From Balneolales bacterium (GTDB lineage: Bacteria; Bacteroidota; Rhodothermia; Balneolales; Cyclonatronaceae), in the NCBI GenBank assembly GCA_022565805.1, contig JAIULZ010000028.1:1-36613 (forward strand): a stretch of 36,613 bases of DNA. The letters run 5' to 3'. The notes beneath the pieces were generated by a model. That model did no database searches. It had not been told where the DNA came from and saw only the letters and a program-made list of their open reading frames with translations. A program made the position numbers and the translations under genes. Below are positions 1 to 8,817 of this stretch, in pieces (position 1 is the stretch's first letter; the number at the start of each line of letters is the position of its first letter).

Positions 1-259
1 CGCAGCTTAAATGGAATGAAGCCTGATTTTTAAGATTTTGATGAAGTTGAGTTAACTTAAAATGATGTATATGGCTGTAGGACATCCCGATACATTCAAC
101 AAATATTTTTTTATATAAATAATATAGTTAGCACCAGAAATACACTTTTAAAAAACGATTTGATGCAGCATTCATGATAAACAATACGTATCTAACTTTA
201 GATATGCTGTAATAATAATTTGATAAGTAGCTGTTTATTTTACCCGAATCATAAATCTT
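1..259. other. AT-rich leader without gene
   Basis: No open frame of useful length is seen. The stretch is AT-rich and holds a short palindrome (AGTTAACT near 49) and a weak GATGT/ACATC inverted pair around 64-86. It is probably the upstream region of the lipoprotein gene at 260, but no clear promoter could be picked out. Confidence 0.4.
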
Positions 260-814
260 ATGTATCGATTTGCTATAGCTGAAAAAGCTTCCGTGATTTT
301 TTTTATTGCCAAAAGCTGCCTTTTTTTCATATTTCTGCTCATCCTTTTTTTACTTGCTTCGTGTGAAATCTATTCGATAAAAAATTCTGATAATGGCGGC
401 ATCACAAATAATAGTGGACAAATAGTGTACACATCAGAAACAGAGTACAGCACAAATGAAGCCATAGATTTTTCTGTACATAATAAAACTGACGATGTGC
501 TTAAGGTTTTCCGTAGTACATCGGTTTATGGCGATGCATTTGTAGAATTTGTGATTCAGCAGAAGGTGGGAGAAAATGATTGGGAAATCGTTTTAAACCC
601 CTTGTATCATGGGATATACGTTCCGGCTATTTATCTTGAGCCGGCAGAAAGGGAGACCTTTTCTCTTTACATACAAAGCAGGGGAGAGTTTCAGTGGGAG
701 AAGGGAGAAGTTTATCGAATTATGCTTACAATTTTAAAGCCAAGTGACTCTATGAGAGGTTGGGATTCGCTTGATGAAGAGTTAGTCGTTTCCAATCCAT
801 TTCTAATGAAATAA
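260..814 (+). CDS. Small lipoprotein of unknown function
   Basis: A 184-residue protein that I do not recognise. The N-terminus carries a long hydrophobic segment (about residues 12-34) ending in LLASC, a lipobox with Cys35 as the likely lipidated residue, so it should be an envelope lipoprotein. The first 11 residues before the hydrophobic core are longer than usual, and a later start is possible. The mature part (about 50-180) is rich in beta-type sequence, with alternating hydrophobic residues and an ordered end; it resembles the single immunoglobulin-like domain of small secreted proteins such as the BsuPI type, but this is only an impression. It stands alone: 315 bases separate it from pdxH and no partner gene is visible. 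No catalytic motif is seen. Confidence 0.7.
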   Translation: MYRFAIAEKASVIFFIAKSCLFFIFLLILFLLASCEIYSIKNSDNGGITNNSGQIVYTSETEYSTNEAIDFSVHNKTDDVLKVFRSTSVYGDAFVEFVIQQKVGENDWEIVLNPLYHGIYVPAIYLEPAERETFSLYIQSRGEFQWEKGEVYRIMLTILKPSDSMRGWDSLDEELVVSNPFLMK

Positions 815-1129
815 ACAGGCGTATTTCTGTTACTCCGGAAGAATTAATTTAAGCGCCCGCAAAAAATTGAAACTACGCTGATATGGTCTGATAAAATGCT
901 TTTGCCTTGTTTTAATCGTGCTTCGACTCAATTCGATCACTATGGCATAGAATGATCTATGTATCAGGCATCTCGAAGTTACTTTTCTAACGCTACATTT
1001 CGGATGATTTAGCAGCCCTCATTTCGTTATCTTACAGACGCTGGAAATAAAGCTAATAGTTCATTTCATGAGCAATAACATGAAGTGGGTTTCGGGCGTT
1101 GTAATGCACCCTAATAAACGGAATGTACG
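815..1129. other. Intergenic stretch with degenerate repeat-like text
   Basis: No gene is supported here. Around 918-985 the text GTGCTTCGACTCAATTCG and, further on, CATCTCGAAG resembles a worn copy of the CTTCGACT...CTCAG type intergenic palindrome seen better at 6346-6384. A short frame starting at 1068 overlaps pdxH in another frame and is judged a shadow. Confidence 0.35.
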
Positions 1130-1876
1130 ATGTTTGGTAAATGGATGGATTATTTGCGGCAGAAAAAAGAGCTGCCTTCCTGGCGCACGGCCGTTTCGGC
1201 ACTTCGCCGGGAATATACCGGTAGCCCGCTTACCGAAGAAGAAGCCGGGGATTGCCCCTTTGAGCTGTTTGAGCAATGGTTTGCTGAGGCAGCAGAGCGA
1301 TCTTTGCATGATGCGAATGCGTTTGTTTTGTCAACGAGTGATGAAACCGGAGCGCCTTCATCAAGAGTAGTTTTGCTTAAGGGATGGGATAAAAATGGAT
1401 TTAAGTTTTATACAGACTTAGGCAGTAAAAAAAGTCTTCAAATTAGCTTGTACCCATCTGTTTCGGCTCTTTTCTACTGGCCTGAAACATTTCGTCAGTT
1501 ACGGGTTGAGGGAAAAGCCGAACTGCTTAATCGGGATGATGTGCTACGATATTTTAATTCCCGACCCATTGAAAGCAGAATTAGTGCGGTTGTTTCGCCC
1601 CAAAGCAGAACAATTGATAGCCGGCGCTGGCTCGAAAAACAAAAAAATGAGCTTGATGAAAAGCTGAAAAACGGTGAAATAGATAAAAACGAGCTTCTGT
1701 CGGTAAAATCAGGCGATTGGGGCGGATATTGCATTAAGCCAAACTATTTCGAGTTTTGGCAGGGTAGAACCGGGCGTCTTCACGATAGAATTGTATTTGA
1801 ATTAGATAAACATGTTCCATCATCCGATAGCTTTAGAAATAGTACGGCTTGGCAAAAGTACAGAATTGCGCCCTAA
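1130..1876 (+). CDS. pdxH: Pyridoxamine 5'-phosphate oxidase
   Basis: FMN-dependent cytosolic oxidase that converts pyridoxamine or pyridoxine 5'-phosphate to pyridoxal 5'-phosphate, the last step of vitamin B6 synthesis and salvage. Family landmarks are in order: an N-terminal LRREYTGSPLTEEEA, then P-ELFEQWF, the FMN site SSRVVLLKGWD and FYTDLGSKK, RQLRVEGKAE, the SPQS segment, and the C-terminal WGGYCIKP, FEFWQGR, GRLHDRI and a closing WQKYRIAP. At 248 residues it is longer than the usual 210-220, with about 25 extra residues before the first family block and a longer linker near 175-190; the ATG at 1130 may therefore be slightly upstream of the true start. It is transcribed alone. PLP from this enzyme would serve MetY encoded at 31758, but the genes are not linked. 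Confidence 0.93.
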   Translation: MFGKWMDYLRQKKELPSWRTAVSALRREYTGSPLTEEEAGDCPFELFEQWFAEAAERSLHDANAFVLSTSDETGAPSSRVVLLKGWDKNGFKFYTDLGSKKSLQISLYPSVSALFYWPETFRQLRVEGKAELLNRDDVLRYFNSRPIESRISAVVSPQSRTIDSRRWLEKQKNELDEKLKNGEIDKNELLSVKSGDWGGYCIKPNYFEFWQGRTGRLHDRIVFELDKHVPSSDSFRNSTAWQKYRIAP

Positions 1877-2582
1877 GCCAGATATCTTCCCCGAAATGAA
1901 CCTCAGGTTTTTGGCTTAATTCGTAACGTTTAATAAATAAGTATTTATTTCAATCCGCCTCCATATTTTCGGATTGTGGAAATCATATTGTAAAGTAAAA
2001 GACTGTAGGGCAGAATGGGTGCATTCTGGTAAAAATGTGGTCAATTTTGTAAAACAAGTACATCAGCAGCAGCTTTAGATTGTATCTTTGAATTCACTTC
2101 TCTTTATTTGGTGACTGCTCTGTGGCAGTATTGCTTGCTGAATATTTTCGGAATGATGAAATATTGAATTACAGGTACTTTTTTTAGTACATGCGAACTA
2201 TTTTGCCTTCTTGTATAAAATTAAGCTGCCCCAATACTCTAAATAAATTATGATGTATAGATATTTTATTTGTTGTAATTCGGATTATGCAGTTTGTTTT
2301 AAATAAGCCACGGCTCATGATCAATTCTGATTTAAGCAATTTTGCAATATGCAGCACTTGTTTCAAAAAAAATAGTTGCTGCCACGGGAAGCGCAAATAG
2401 GTTCTACTGATATAGCGTAAGAAGACATGCAAATATTTTCTGCCAACAGTAGAAATTAAATATCTGATCTAACACAACCGGATTTCAAAAGGCGATTTGA
2501 AGACACTACGTTTAGCATATCTTTATATGATCTGCAGAACATCGCCGTTTTTCCGGACAATTAATCCTCACAAGTACAGCAT
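1877..2582. other. 706-base gap with two hairpins
   Basis: No convincing gene. Just behind pdxH there is an AT-only inverted repeat (AATAAATA/TATTTATT, 1932-1949) and a hairpin with arms CAATCCG (1951-1957) and CGGATTG (1970-1976); neither is followed by a T-run, so termination is unproven. A minus-strand frame at 2184-2432 has a composition unlike a protein and was not accepted. A TATCTTTG motif near 2083 matches the Bacteroidota -7 element but lacks a well placed TTG. Confidence 0.4.
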
Positions 2583-4970
2583 ATGAAAAATACTCTATAC
2601 TGCATTCTATTAAGCGGTTTTCTGGTTTGGTCGGGCTGTTCGGGAACTGGTAGTACAACCAGTAACGGAGCAACCGAGACGAGCCAGGCATCCGAAAGGT
2701 CGAGTCAATCCACTTACCAGCGATTAACGTCTTCTCCAGATTTCAAAGAAGAAGGTTTGTTTACCGTTATGATGAAGGATAACAAACTGTATTTCGAAAT
2801 TCCCGTTAGCGAACTTAACAGAGATATGCTGCTCGTAAGTAGAATGGCAGAAACTCAGGTCGGTACCGGATATGGCGGGCAGAGGCTAAATAATCAGGTT
2901 GTTCGCTGGGAAAAAACGCATAACCGAATTTTGTTTCGGTCCATGATGTACGATATTACGGCCGATTCATCCGATAATATTTTCCGTGCAGTTCAGTCTT
3001 CTTCTTTTGCGCCAATTATTGCTTCTTTCGATATAGAGGCATATTCGCCGGATTCTTCGGCAGTTTTAATTGATGTAACCAGACTATATGCTACAGATAT
3101 TTCAGAAATGACGCCCAGAAGGCGATATCAGGCCAGAAGGCTCGATCCGTCGCGGAGTTTTGTAGACAGAGCAAGGGCATTCCCGGAAAATATTGAAGTT
3201 CGTAGCATTTTAACTTTTGAGGCTGAGAGAGTACCTAATCGCTGGACACTAGCCACCATTTCGGTTAAGATGAATCATTCTATGATGCGTCTTCCCGAAA
3301 CACCTATGATGCCGCGTTTACATGATGAGCGGGTGGGGTATTTTTCGGTAAGCACAGTTGATTTCAGCTCAACTGAACATAGAGCCGATAGAAGAAGAAT
3401 GGTTACCCGCTGGAGACTTGAAAAGCAAAATCCGGATGCGGAACTTTCAGACCCGGTAAAGCCCATTACTTTCTGGATTGACAGCGCTACGCCCGAATGG
3501 CTTATACCGTTCGCAAAAAAAGGTGTTGAAGACTGGCAGGTTGCTTTCGAGCAGGCAGGCTTCACAAATGCAATTGTTGCAAAAATGGCGCCTACCCCGG
3601 AAGAAGATCCAGACTGGAGCCCCGAAGATATACGATTCCCGACGGTTCGCTGGTATCCATCACAAATTATGAACGCATACGGCCCGCATGTTCATGATCC
3701 GCGAAGTGGCGAAATTATTACTTCCTCTATCGGGATGTACCATAATGTGATGAATCTGCTGCGTAATTGGTACTTTGTACAAGGTGCAGCGGTAGATGAA
3801 CGGGCAAGAAATTTACCCATGGATAATGATCTTATGGGCGAGCTTGTTCGCTATGTAGTGGCGCACGAAGTTGGCCATACGCTTGGTTTACCTCATAATA
3901 TGAAGGCCAGCGGCATGGTACCAACCGACAGTCTGCGAAGCCGCACTTTTACCGAGAAATATGGCACAACGCCGTCTATTATGGATTATGCGCGCATGAA
4001 TTACGTTGCGCAGCCAGGCGACGATGCTTATATGTTCCCCATTGTATCTATTTATGATAAATTCTCGATTGAGTGGGGCTATAAGCCATTTCCTGAGGCA
4101 AACACCCCTCAGGAAGAGCGCCCGTTTCTAAACGAAATTGCCGCGCGTCAAATGGATGAACCCATGCTTAGATTTGGTAACCTTTCCAATATAGATCCTA
4201 CGCAGCAGCGGGAAGCTTTGGGCGATAACCACGTTAAAAGTAGTCGATACGGAATCGCAAACCTTAAGCGGATTATGGAGTTTATTGTAGATTCTGCAGG
4301 GCAGGAGGGCGAAGATTACAGCACGCTAAATGAGTTGTATAATAATGTGGTACAGCAGAGAAACCGCTATATCGGGCATGTTGTAAACTGGGTTGGTGGT
4401 GTAATTAGCCATCAAAAAGTGTACGGACAAGATGGTGTTGTGCATACACCCGTAGAACGATACAGACAGCTTGAAGCTATGGAGTTTTTAACCGAAGAGG
4501 CATTTGCCACGCCGGAATATTTGCTCCGGCCTGATGTGCTCAGACTGCTTGAGCCGGCTGGTGTTTCCGACAGAATTATGCAGTCTCAGCGCATGATGCT
4601 TATGCAGCTTTTAAGCGACGAACGCATTAAGCGGATGGCAGAAATTGAGCTAACGCATGGTGGCGAAATGGAAGTTTACCCTGTATCGCAAATGTTGCGC
4701 GATGTTCGTACAGGCGTTTGGTCTGAACTGAATTCTTCAAGACCCGATGTGGATCTTTTTCGCAGAAACCTGCAAAGAACGTGGGTTCATGTAATCGACA
4801 ATCGGCTACATAGCGAAAACCTATCTGGCGAAACCAGAGCTTTGATGCGCGGAAACCTGCGTCTTATTCGCACCCAAATTGAGCGTTCTACCGCAAATGC
4901 GGCAAATGCAGAAACCCGTATGCACTTAGAAGATATGCTGGACGAAATTAATAAGTTGCTGGATGTATAG
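2583..4970 (+). CDS. Secreted zinc metalloprotease lipoprotein (DUF5117/DUF4953 family)
   Basis: A 795-residue lipoprotein of the large zinc-dependent metalloprotease family common in Bacteroidota. The leader ends in a lipobox (VWSGC, Cys19), followed by a Ser/Thr-rich low-complexity linker (about 20-48). The N-terminal half corresponds to DUF5118/DUF5117. The catalytic part holds a metzincin-type site HEVGHTLGLPH with His428, Glu429, His432 and His438, and a Met-turn-like SIMDYARMNY about 28 residues later. The C-terminal third is helical. Length agrees with the family. The natural substrate is unknown; members are annotated as proteases from the motif. The gene is monocistronic, ending before a strong bidirectional terminator shared with the convergent dusB. 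Confidence 0.9.
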   Translation: MKNTLYCILLSGFLVWSGCSGTGSTTSNGATETSQASERSSQSTYQRLTSSPDFKEEGLFTVMMKDNKLYFEIPVSELNRDMLLVSRMAETQVGTGYGGQRLNNQVVRWEKTHNRILFRSMMYDITADSSDNIFRAVQSSSFAPIIASFDIEAYSPDSSAVLIDVTRLYATDISEMTPRRRYQARRLDPSRSFVDRARAFPENIEVRSILTFEAERVPNRWTLATISVKMNHSMMRLPETPMMPRLHDERVGYFSVSTVDFSSTEHRADRRRMVTRWRLEKQNPDAELSDPVKPITFWIDSATPEWLIPFAKKGVEDWQVAFEQAGFTNAIVAKMAPTPEEDPDWSPEDIRFPTVRWYPSQIMNAYGPHVHDPRSGEIITSSIGMYHNVMNLLRNWYFVQGAAVDERARNLPMDNDLMGELVRYVVAHEVGHTLGLPHNMKASGMVPTDSLRSRTFTEKYGTTPSIMDYARMNYVAQPGDDAYMFPIVSIYDKFSIEWGYKPFPEANTPQEERPFLNEIAARQMDEPMLRFGNLSNIDPTQQREALGDNHVKSSRYGIANLKRIMEFIVDSAGQEGEDYSTLNELYNNVVQQRNRYIGHVVNWVGGVISHQKVYGQDGVVHTPVERYRQLEAMEFLTEEAFATPEYLLRPDVLRLLEPAGVSDRIMQSQRMMLMQLLSDERIKRMAEIELTHGGEMEVYPVSQMLRDVRTGVWSELNSSRPDVDLFRRNLQRTWVHVIDNRLHSENLSGETRALMRGNLRLIRTQIERSTANAANAETRMHLEDMLDEINKLLDV

Positions 4971-5010
4971 ATTGTCTACATAGCATCTGTATATCGGTCA
5001 TGAACAATAA

Positions 5011-5052
5011 AAAAAGCGTCGGTCCATTTTAAAATTGGGCCGACGCTTTTTT
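5011..5052. terminator. Bidirectional intrinsic terminator
   Basis: Arms 5011-5026 and 5036-5051 pair as AAAAAGCGTCGG(TCCA) with (TGGG)CCGACGCTTTTT around a short AT loop. A-run on the left and T-run on the right allow it to stop both the protease gene (plus) and dusB (minus), which converge here. Confidence 0.9.
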
Positions 5053-5110
5053 ACTTTTGGCAGTATCTTTGTTTATTTCAGTTTACTCACCATAGTAAGA
5101 AGTCAAGATT

Positions 5111-6100
5111 TCAGGCAGATACCGGGTAATATTTACTTTCATCAAAATTGAGGAGCGCTTCACAAATATCGTCGGGATTATTCAGCGACATGAGCTCTAC
5201 CCGAAGATGTTTTCCGTTTCTGATGCCTTTCAGGTAATTCCCATAGTGCTTCTTCATCATAATAACGCCGTACTTTTCGCCATGATGCGCTACCGAAGCG
5301 CGTAGCTGATCGGCACAAACTTCCATTCTTTCCATTAAACTTGGTTCGGGCAACATTTCACCCGTTTCCAGATACATCTTCATCTGTCGGAAAATCCATG
5401 GATTACCAATGGCGGCACGTCCAATCATGATGCCATCTGTGCCGGTATGGTCAAAAACGTATTTGGCTTCCTCTGGGGTAGTGATGTCTCCATTACCGAT
5501 TATAGGAATGTGTAGTCCGGGCGTATTTTTCAAGAGTTTGAGATATTCCCAGTCTGCGGTTCCCTTATAGCCCTGCGCGCGGGTGCGGCAGTGTACGGTA
5601 AGCGCCTGAACACCTAAACTTTGCAGCATTAGCGCAACTTCCTGTATGCGAATGCTGTTTTCATCCCAGCCAAGCCGGGTTTTTACAGTTACAGGCAGCT
5701 TGGTTGCTTCTACCACTTTCTGGGTCATGCGTTCCATTAAACCCAAATCGCGCAAACAGGCAGAGCCGGCGTTCTTTTTCACGATTTTATAGACCGGACA
5801 CCCAAAATTGATATCGATGAAATCCGGATTATTGGATTCCGCAATTTTAGCAGCGCCTTCCATAGCTTCTTCGCGTCCGCCAAAAATCTGTATGCCAAAG
5901 GGGCGCTCCATTTCCTCAAAACGCATTTTATCGAGCGATTGATCGGATTCCCGGATGATGGCTTCCGAGCTGATAAATTCTGTATAAACCACGTCGGCCC
6001 CCAGTTTCTTGCATATTTGGCGAAACGGAGAATCGCTGACATCTTCCATTGGTGCCAGTAAAACAGGTTTTTCAGGGAGCTTTATAGAGCCGATTTGCAT
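5111..6100 (-). CDS. dusB: tRNA-dihydrouridine synthase (DusB type)
   Basis: Flavin-dependent enzyme that reduces specific uridines in the tRNA D-loop to dihydrouridine with NADPH. The 329-residue product starts MQIGSIKLPEKPVLLAPMED, which is the expected family N-terminus with the FMN-binding APMEDVSDSPFR. Further marks are DINFGCPV with the proposed catalytic Cys, KTRLGWDE, LTVHCRTRAQGYKG, IGNGDI and GIMIGRAAIGNPWIF of the TIM barrel, and a helical C-terminal domain. The open frame continues 59 codons upstream, but that stretch looks unlike protein, so the ATG at 6098-6100 is chosen. The lysine-rich segment after GCPV (YKIVKKNAG) differs a little from the usual KKVxxKGAG. It ends convergent to the protease gene. 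Confidence 0.93.
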   Translation of the reverse strand: MQIGSIKLPEKPVLLAPMEDVSDSPFRQICKKLGADVVYTEFISSEAIIRESDQSLDKMRFEEMERPFGIQIFGGREEAMEGAAKIAESNNPDFIDINFGCPVYKIVKKNAGSACLRDLGLMERMTQKVVEATKLPVTVKTRLGWDENSIRIQEVALMLQSLGVQALTVHCRTRAQGYKGTADWEYLKLLKNTPGLHIPIIGNGDITTPEEAKYVFDHTGTDGIMIGRAAIGNPWIFRQMKMYLETGEMLPEPSLMERMEVCADQLRASVAHHGEKYGVIMMKKHYGNYLKGIRNGKHLRVELMSLNNPDDICEALLNFDESKYYPVSA

Positions 6101-6422
6101 GTAAACGTACTGTATATAAAAAATTAAGAGAGGTTTTGGTTCAGACCATATATAATCTTCTAAAATACAAAAAAAGGGAGTCAGTGTAAATTGAGTGCTT
6201 AGAGATACAGAAGAGAGACTGAAGACATAAAATCGACACCGTAAAAATATCGTTTTTTTCTTCGTGGCGATTACCAACGGTTGCTATCTGTTCTTAGTTG
6301 AAAGCATTTGACCAATTGCCTGCAGTTAGCCCATTAAAACCATCGCCTGAGCAGAGCCGAAAGGAACCTTCGACTCCACTCAGGTGACAGGAGTTATTTT
6401 TTTAAGAATTTTAAGTAGCCAA
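6101..6422. other. Gap between dusB and TIM-barrel gene
   Basis: 322 bases without a gene once the dusB start is placed at 6100. It contains the palindromic repeat at 6346-6384 and otherwise AT-rich text that must hold the dusB promoter; no clear promoter is seen. Confidence 0.4.
6346..6384. repeat. REP-like imperfect palindrome
   Basis: Left arm CCTGAGCAGAGCCGAAAGG (6346-6364) pairs almost completely with right arm CCTTCGACTCCACTCAGG (6367-6384), with G-U pairs and one bulge. From memory, the text CTTCGACTCC..CTCAG is a very common intergenic palindrome in Bacteroidota and other genomes. It lacks a T-run on the side needed to end the minus-strand gene at 6423. Confidence 0.6.
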
Positions 6423-7349
6423 TCAGCTAAGTCGGAGTTCCTTCATATAAGCCGCGCCGTCTTCCGCAGCTCTCATGGGCGTAGTGCCTTCGTACTCCTC
6501 CTGCTCCACAAAGAAATGCTTCATGCCATTGTCTTTAGCAGTCTGTAAGACCGATTTCATATCGATAATGCCGGTACCCAGCGTTGTGGATGCCCGTAAC
6601 TCGCTTGCAGGAACATCGGCGCGGTCTTTTACATGCGATAGGGTAAACCGTCCCGGATATTTTTTGATCCAGTATTCTGGATTTGCCTTTGCGGTTACTA
6701 CCCAGTAAATATCGATTTCATATTCCACTAGATCCGGATCAGTCTCGGTCATTAATAGGTCTTGCGGGTATATGCCGTCCATTTGTTCGAAGGTATACTC
6801 GTGGTTATGATATGCAAACTGAATCCCCGCTTTTTTGCATATTTCGCCACATTCATTAAATCGCTCTGCCATCCTTCGATAGGCATCCAAGCTGTCCTGC
6901 CCACCAATCCACGGGCAAACCAGGTATTTTATATTTGTGCTGGCAGCTTCTTCCACCTTTTTTTCGAATTCATCAAAAATATTAACGTGGCTGCCTTTTA
7001 GCTTCATCCCGAGATCAGCGATTGTTTGCTCAAAGCCAGCGGCACCCATCCCCCAAAACATACCTCTTGGCCCGTCGAAGCTCTCAATTTCGGTATAGCC
7101 GAAAGACGCCAGTTCCCGAAGAATAGCAGCCGGGTCGGAGGGGAACACATCTCTTAATGTCCAGAGTTGTATGCCAAAAGGGTGATGACTTCCTGAGGCT
7201 TCGGTGCTGTCTCTTCTGGCTTCTTGTGAGTCTCCGCCAGTGTTACAGCCACTTAACAGGCTACTGCTCAGTCCAAGAGTAAAAAGTCCGCCGGCAGCAA
7301 AACCGGAGTTTTTCAAAAACAATCTTCTCGACATTGAAGGCTTATTCAT
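6423..7349 (-). CDS. Exported sugar phosphate isomerase/epimerase-like TIM-barrel lipoprotein
   Basis: A 308-residue protein with a Tat-type leader (SRRLFLKNSG) that ends in a lipobox LLSGC (Cys35), so it is probably folded with its metal in the cytoplasm and anchored in the envelope. The mature part is a xylose-isomerase-like (AP endonuclease 2) TIM barrel: FGIQLWTLRD at the start, LASFGYTEIESFD, then QFAYHNHEYTF, a metal-ligand motif of this family, EIDIYWV, and FTLSHVKDR followed by HFFVEQEEYEG with metal-ligand Glu and His candidates. Members are found beside sugar catabolism genes and are annotated as sugar phosphate isomerases, but the true substrate is usually unknown. It precedes dusB on the same strand after a 322-base gap, so no operon is implied. 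The neighbouring gene at 7668 encodes a second exported TIM barrel. Confidence 0.88.
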   Translation of the reverse strand: MNKPSMSRRLFLKNSGFAAGGLFTLGLSSSLLSGCNTGGDSQEARRDSTEASGSHHPFGIQLWTLRDVFPSDPAAILRELASFGYTEIESFDGPRGMFWGMGAAGFEQTIADLGMKLKGSHVNIFDEFEKKVEEAASTNIKYLVCPWIGGQDSLDAYRRMAERFNECGEICKKAGIQFAYHNHEYTFEQMDGIYPQDLLMTETDPDLVEYEIDIYWVVTAKANPEYWIKKYPGRFTLSHVKDRADVPASELRASTTLGTGIIDMKSVLQTAKDNGMKHFFVEQEEYEGTTPMRAAEDGAAYMKELRLS

Positions 7350-7667
7350 AGGTTTTTAAAATTATTTGATGCTAGGTGAAGTGAAATTCGGATTGGAAAT
7401 GGATGATCAAAAAAACTGATTGAAGGTTTTGTTGTATGCATTTAAATCTAAATCCGAATAAAAAAAGATGAATTCAAATCATCTGCTGGCAATCAGAAGT
7501 CTGGCTTCAGAGAAAAATCGTGTGTGATTCCTAAATCTGATGTTAAACTATTGTGGTTTGTGCATAAGATGAATATTTCAGAGAATTATTGCAAAATTAA
7601 TACGCCCGGAAAATAAATTTCAAAATGTAATCTCCTGTTAAAATAGAAAGGTGCATCCTTTAAGAAA
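7350..7667. other. Gap with spaced inverted repeat
   Basis: 318 bases between two minus-strand TIM-barrel genes. It holds a perfect 9-base inverted repeat, ATTCGGATT (7386-7394) and AATCCGAAT (7451-7459), 37 and 102 bases upstream of the gene that starts at 7349. These could be operator half-sites; nothing else is recognised. Confidence 0.4.
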
Positions 7668-8549
7668 CTATACATCACAAATACGGATAGCTTCTTCCAA
7701 CGCATTTATCATGCTCGAATGCGAACTGTTATCTCGGGGAATAAATTCATGCGCTACGAAGCCGCTAAAGCCAGTATCTGCAATCGCCTGCATTATTGCA
7801 GGATAATACAGCTCCTGAGTTTGATCTAAGTTCCTTCTACCAGGAACACCAGCAGTATGATAGGCGCCAAACCATTTATGATTCTCTTTAATAGTTCGAA
7901 TAATATCGCCTTCGCTTATTTGCATGTGGTAAATATCGTATAAAAGCTTAAAATTGGGGCTATCAAGCTCTTCGCAAAGCCGGATTCCCCAGTTGGAGGT
8001 ATCGGCCATATAGCCGGGATGGTCCACTTTACTATTAAAAAGCTCCATTTGTATCACCACATTATATTGTTCTGCAAGTGGCAGAATCTGCTTCAGCCCA
8101 ATAACTGAATTTTTTAGACCGGTTTCATCATCGATACGATCTCTGTTGCCCGAAAAACAAATCAGATTAGTATATCCGGCCTCGGCGACTTTTGGAATCA
8201 TGCTTGAGTAATTTTCAATAAGTCTGTTATGATAGCTGGAATTACACCACCCTTTTTCCAGTGAAATTTCGGCTCCGTTGCACATCGAAGAGTGCAGGCT
8301 GTGTTCTTTAAGTGTAGGCCATTGTGCCGGTCCGCAAAGATCAATTGCTTTGATGCCCAATTGAACAGCTTCGCGGCAAAATGCAGCGAAAGGAATTTGG
8401 TGAAAAGGCCAGTGGCACACAGCATGGTTTATGTTTCCTTTTAGCTGAATACTTTTGGTGGAGCTATTTTGGCCAAGGCCGGCTGTGGGTACTAATCCTG
8501 CACCCAAGCCAGCAGCTGCAATACATCGCAATGCTTTTTTTCTATTCAT
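7668..8549 (-). CDS. Exported hydroxypyruvate isomerase-like TIM-barrel protein
   Basis: A 293-residue xylose-isomerase-like TIM barrel closest to the hydroxypyruvate isomerase (Hyi, COG3622) group. Marks are NHAVCHWPF, the metal-site run IQMELFN, FKLLYDIYHMQISEG, which is a hallmark of Hyi proteins, AYHTAGVPGR and GFVAHEFIPR at the end. The N-terminus MNRKKALRCIAAAGLGAG is a degenerate twin-arginine-like or Sec leader (residues 1-26), so the protein is predicted to leave the cytoplasm; classical Hyi is cytosolic, which makes an actual hydroxypyruvate role doubtful. Conserved Glu, Asp and His residues of the barrel appear intact. The start is 160 bases from the divergent aldolase transcript. 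Confidence 0.85.
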   Translation of the reverse strand: MNRKKALRCIAAAGLGAGLVPTAGLGQNSSTKSIQLKGNINHAVCHWPFHQIPFAAFCREAVQLGIKAIDLCGPAQWPTLKEHSLHSSMCNGAEISLEKGWCNSSYHNRLIENYSSMIPKVAEAGYTNLICFSGNRDRIDDETGLKNSVIGLKQILPLAEQYNVVIQMELFNSKVDHPGYMADTSNWGIRLCEELDSPNFKLLYDIYHMQISEGDIIRTIKENHKWFGAYHTAGVPGRRNLDQTQELYYPAIMQAIADTGFSGFVAHEFIPRDNSSHSSMINALEEAIRICDV

Positions 8550-8668
8550 GGATAAATTACCAGAGTTTAAAAAATGAAGAAAACAAGATGCTTTTCAGAT
8601 GAAATAATGCCATCCTCAGAAGCTTTCGAAACTCTTCTGCGGAAAGTAAAAAGGTTGGTGTTTTGCAA

Positions 8669-8676
8669 TACCTTTG
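8669..8676 (+). promoter_or_regulatory. Possible -7 element for fbaB
   Basis: TACCTTTG matches the Bacteroidota -7 consensus TAnnTTTG. No TTG lies at the ideal distance upstream. Use of this site would give a leader of about 135 bases before the chosen aldolase start. Confidence 0.35.
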
Positions 8677-8817
8677 TGCTGATTACAAAAAAGCCCTTCC
8701 AAAATATAAATGAAGCTTTTTAAAAACCCAATGCCTGTATTCAAATTTGATGCGGGAATATCTTATATTAAATGGACTTTACAACATAAGAATAAACTCG
8801 GAGGTAAAAAGAAAAGC

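Noticed and set aside
2184-2432. 82-codon minus-strand frame in the pdxH-protease gap
   Set aside because: Irregular composition, no motif, no ribosome site, and lies in AT-rich spacer.
6101-6277. 59-codon N-terminal extension of dusB
   Set aside because: The extra residues are unlike the family; the ATG at 6100 gives the normal N-terminus.
8710-8817. 36-codon N-terminal extension of the aldolase
   Set aside because: Homologous text starts at 8818, where GGAGGT stands upstream.
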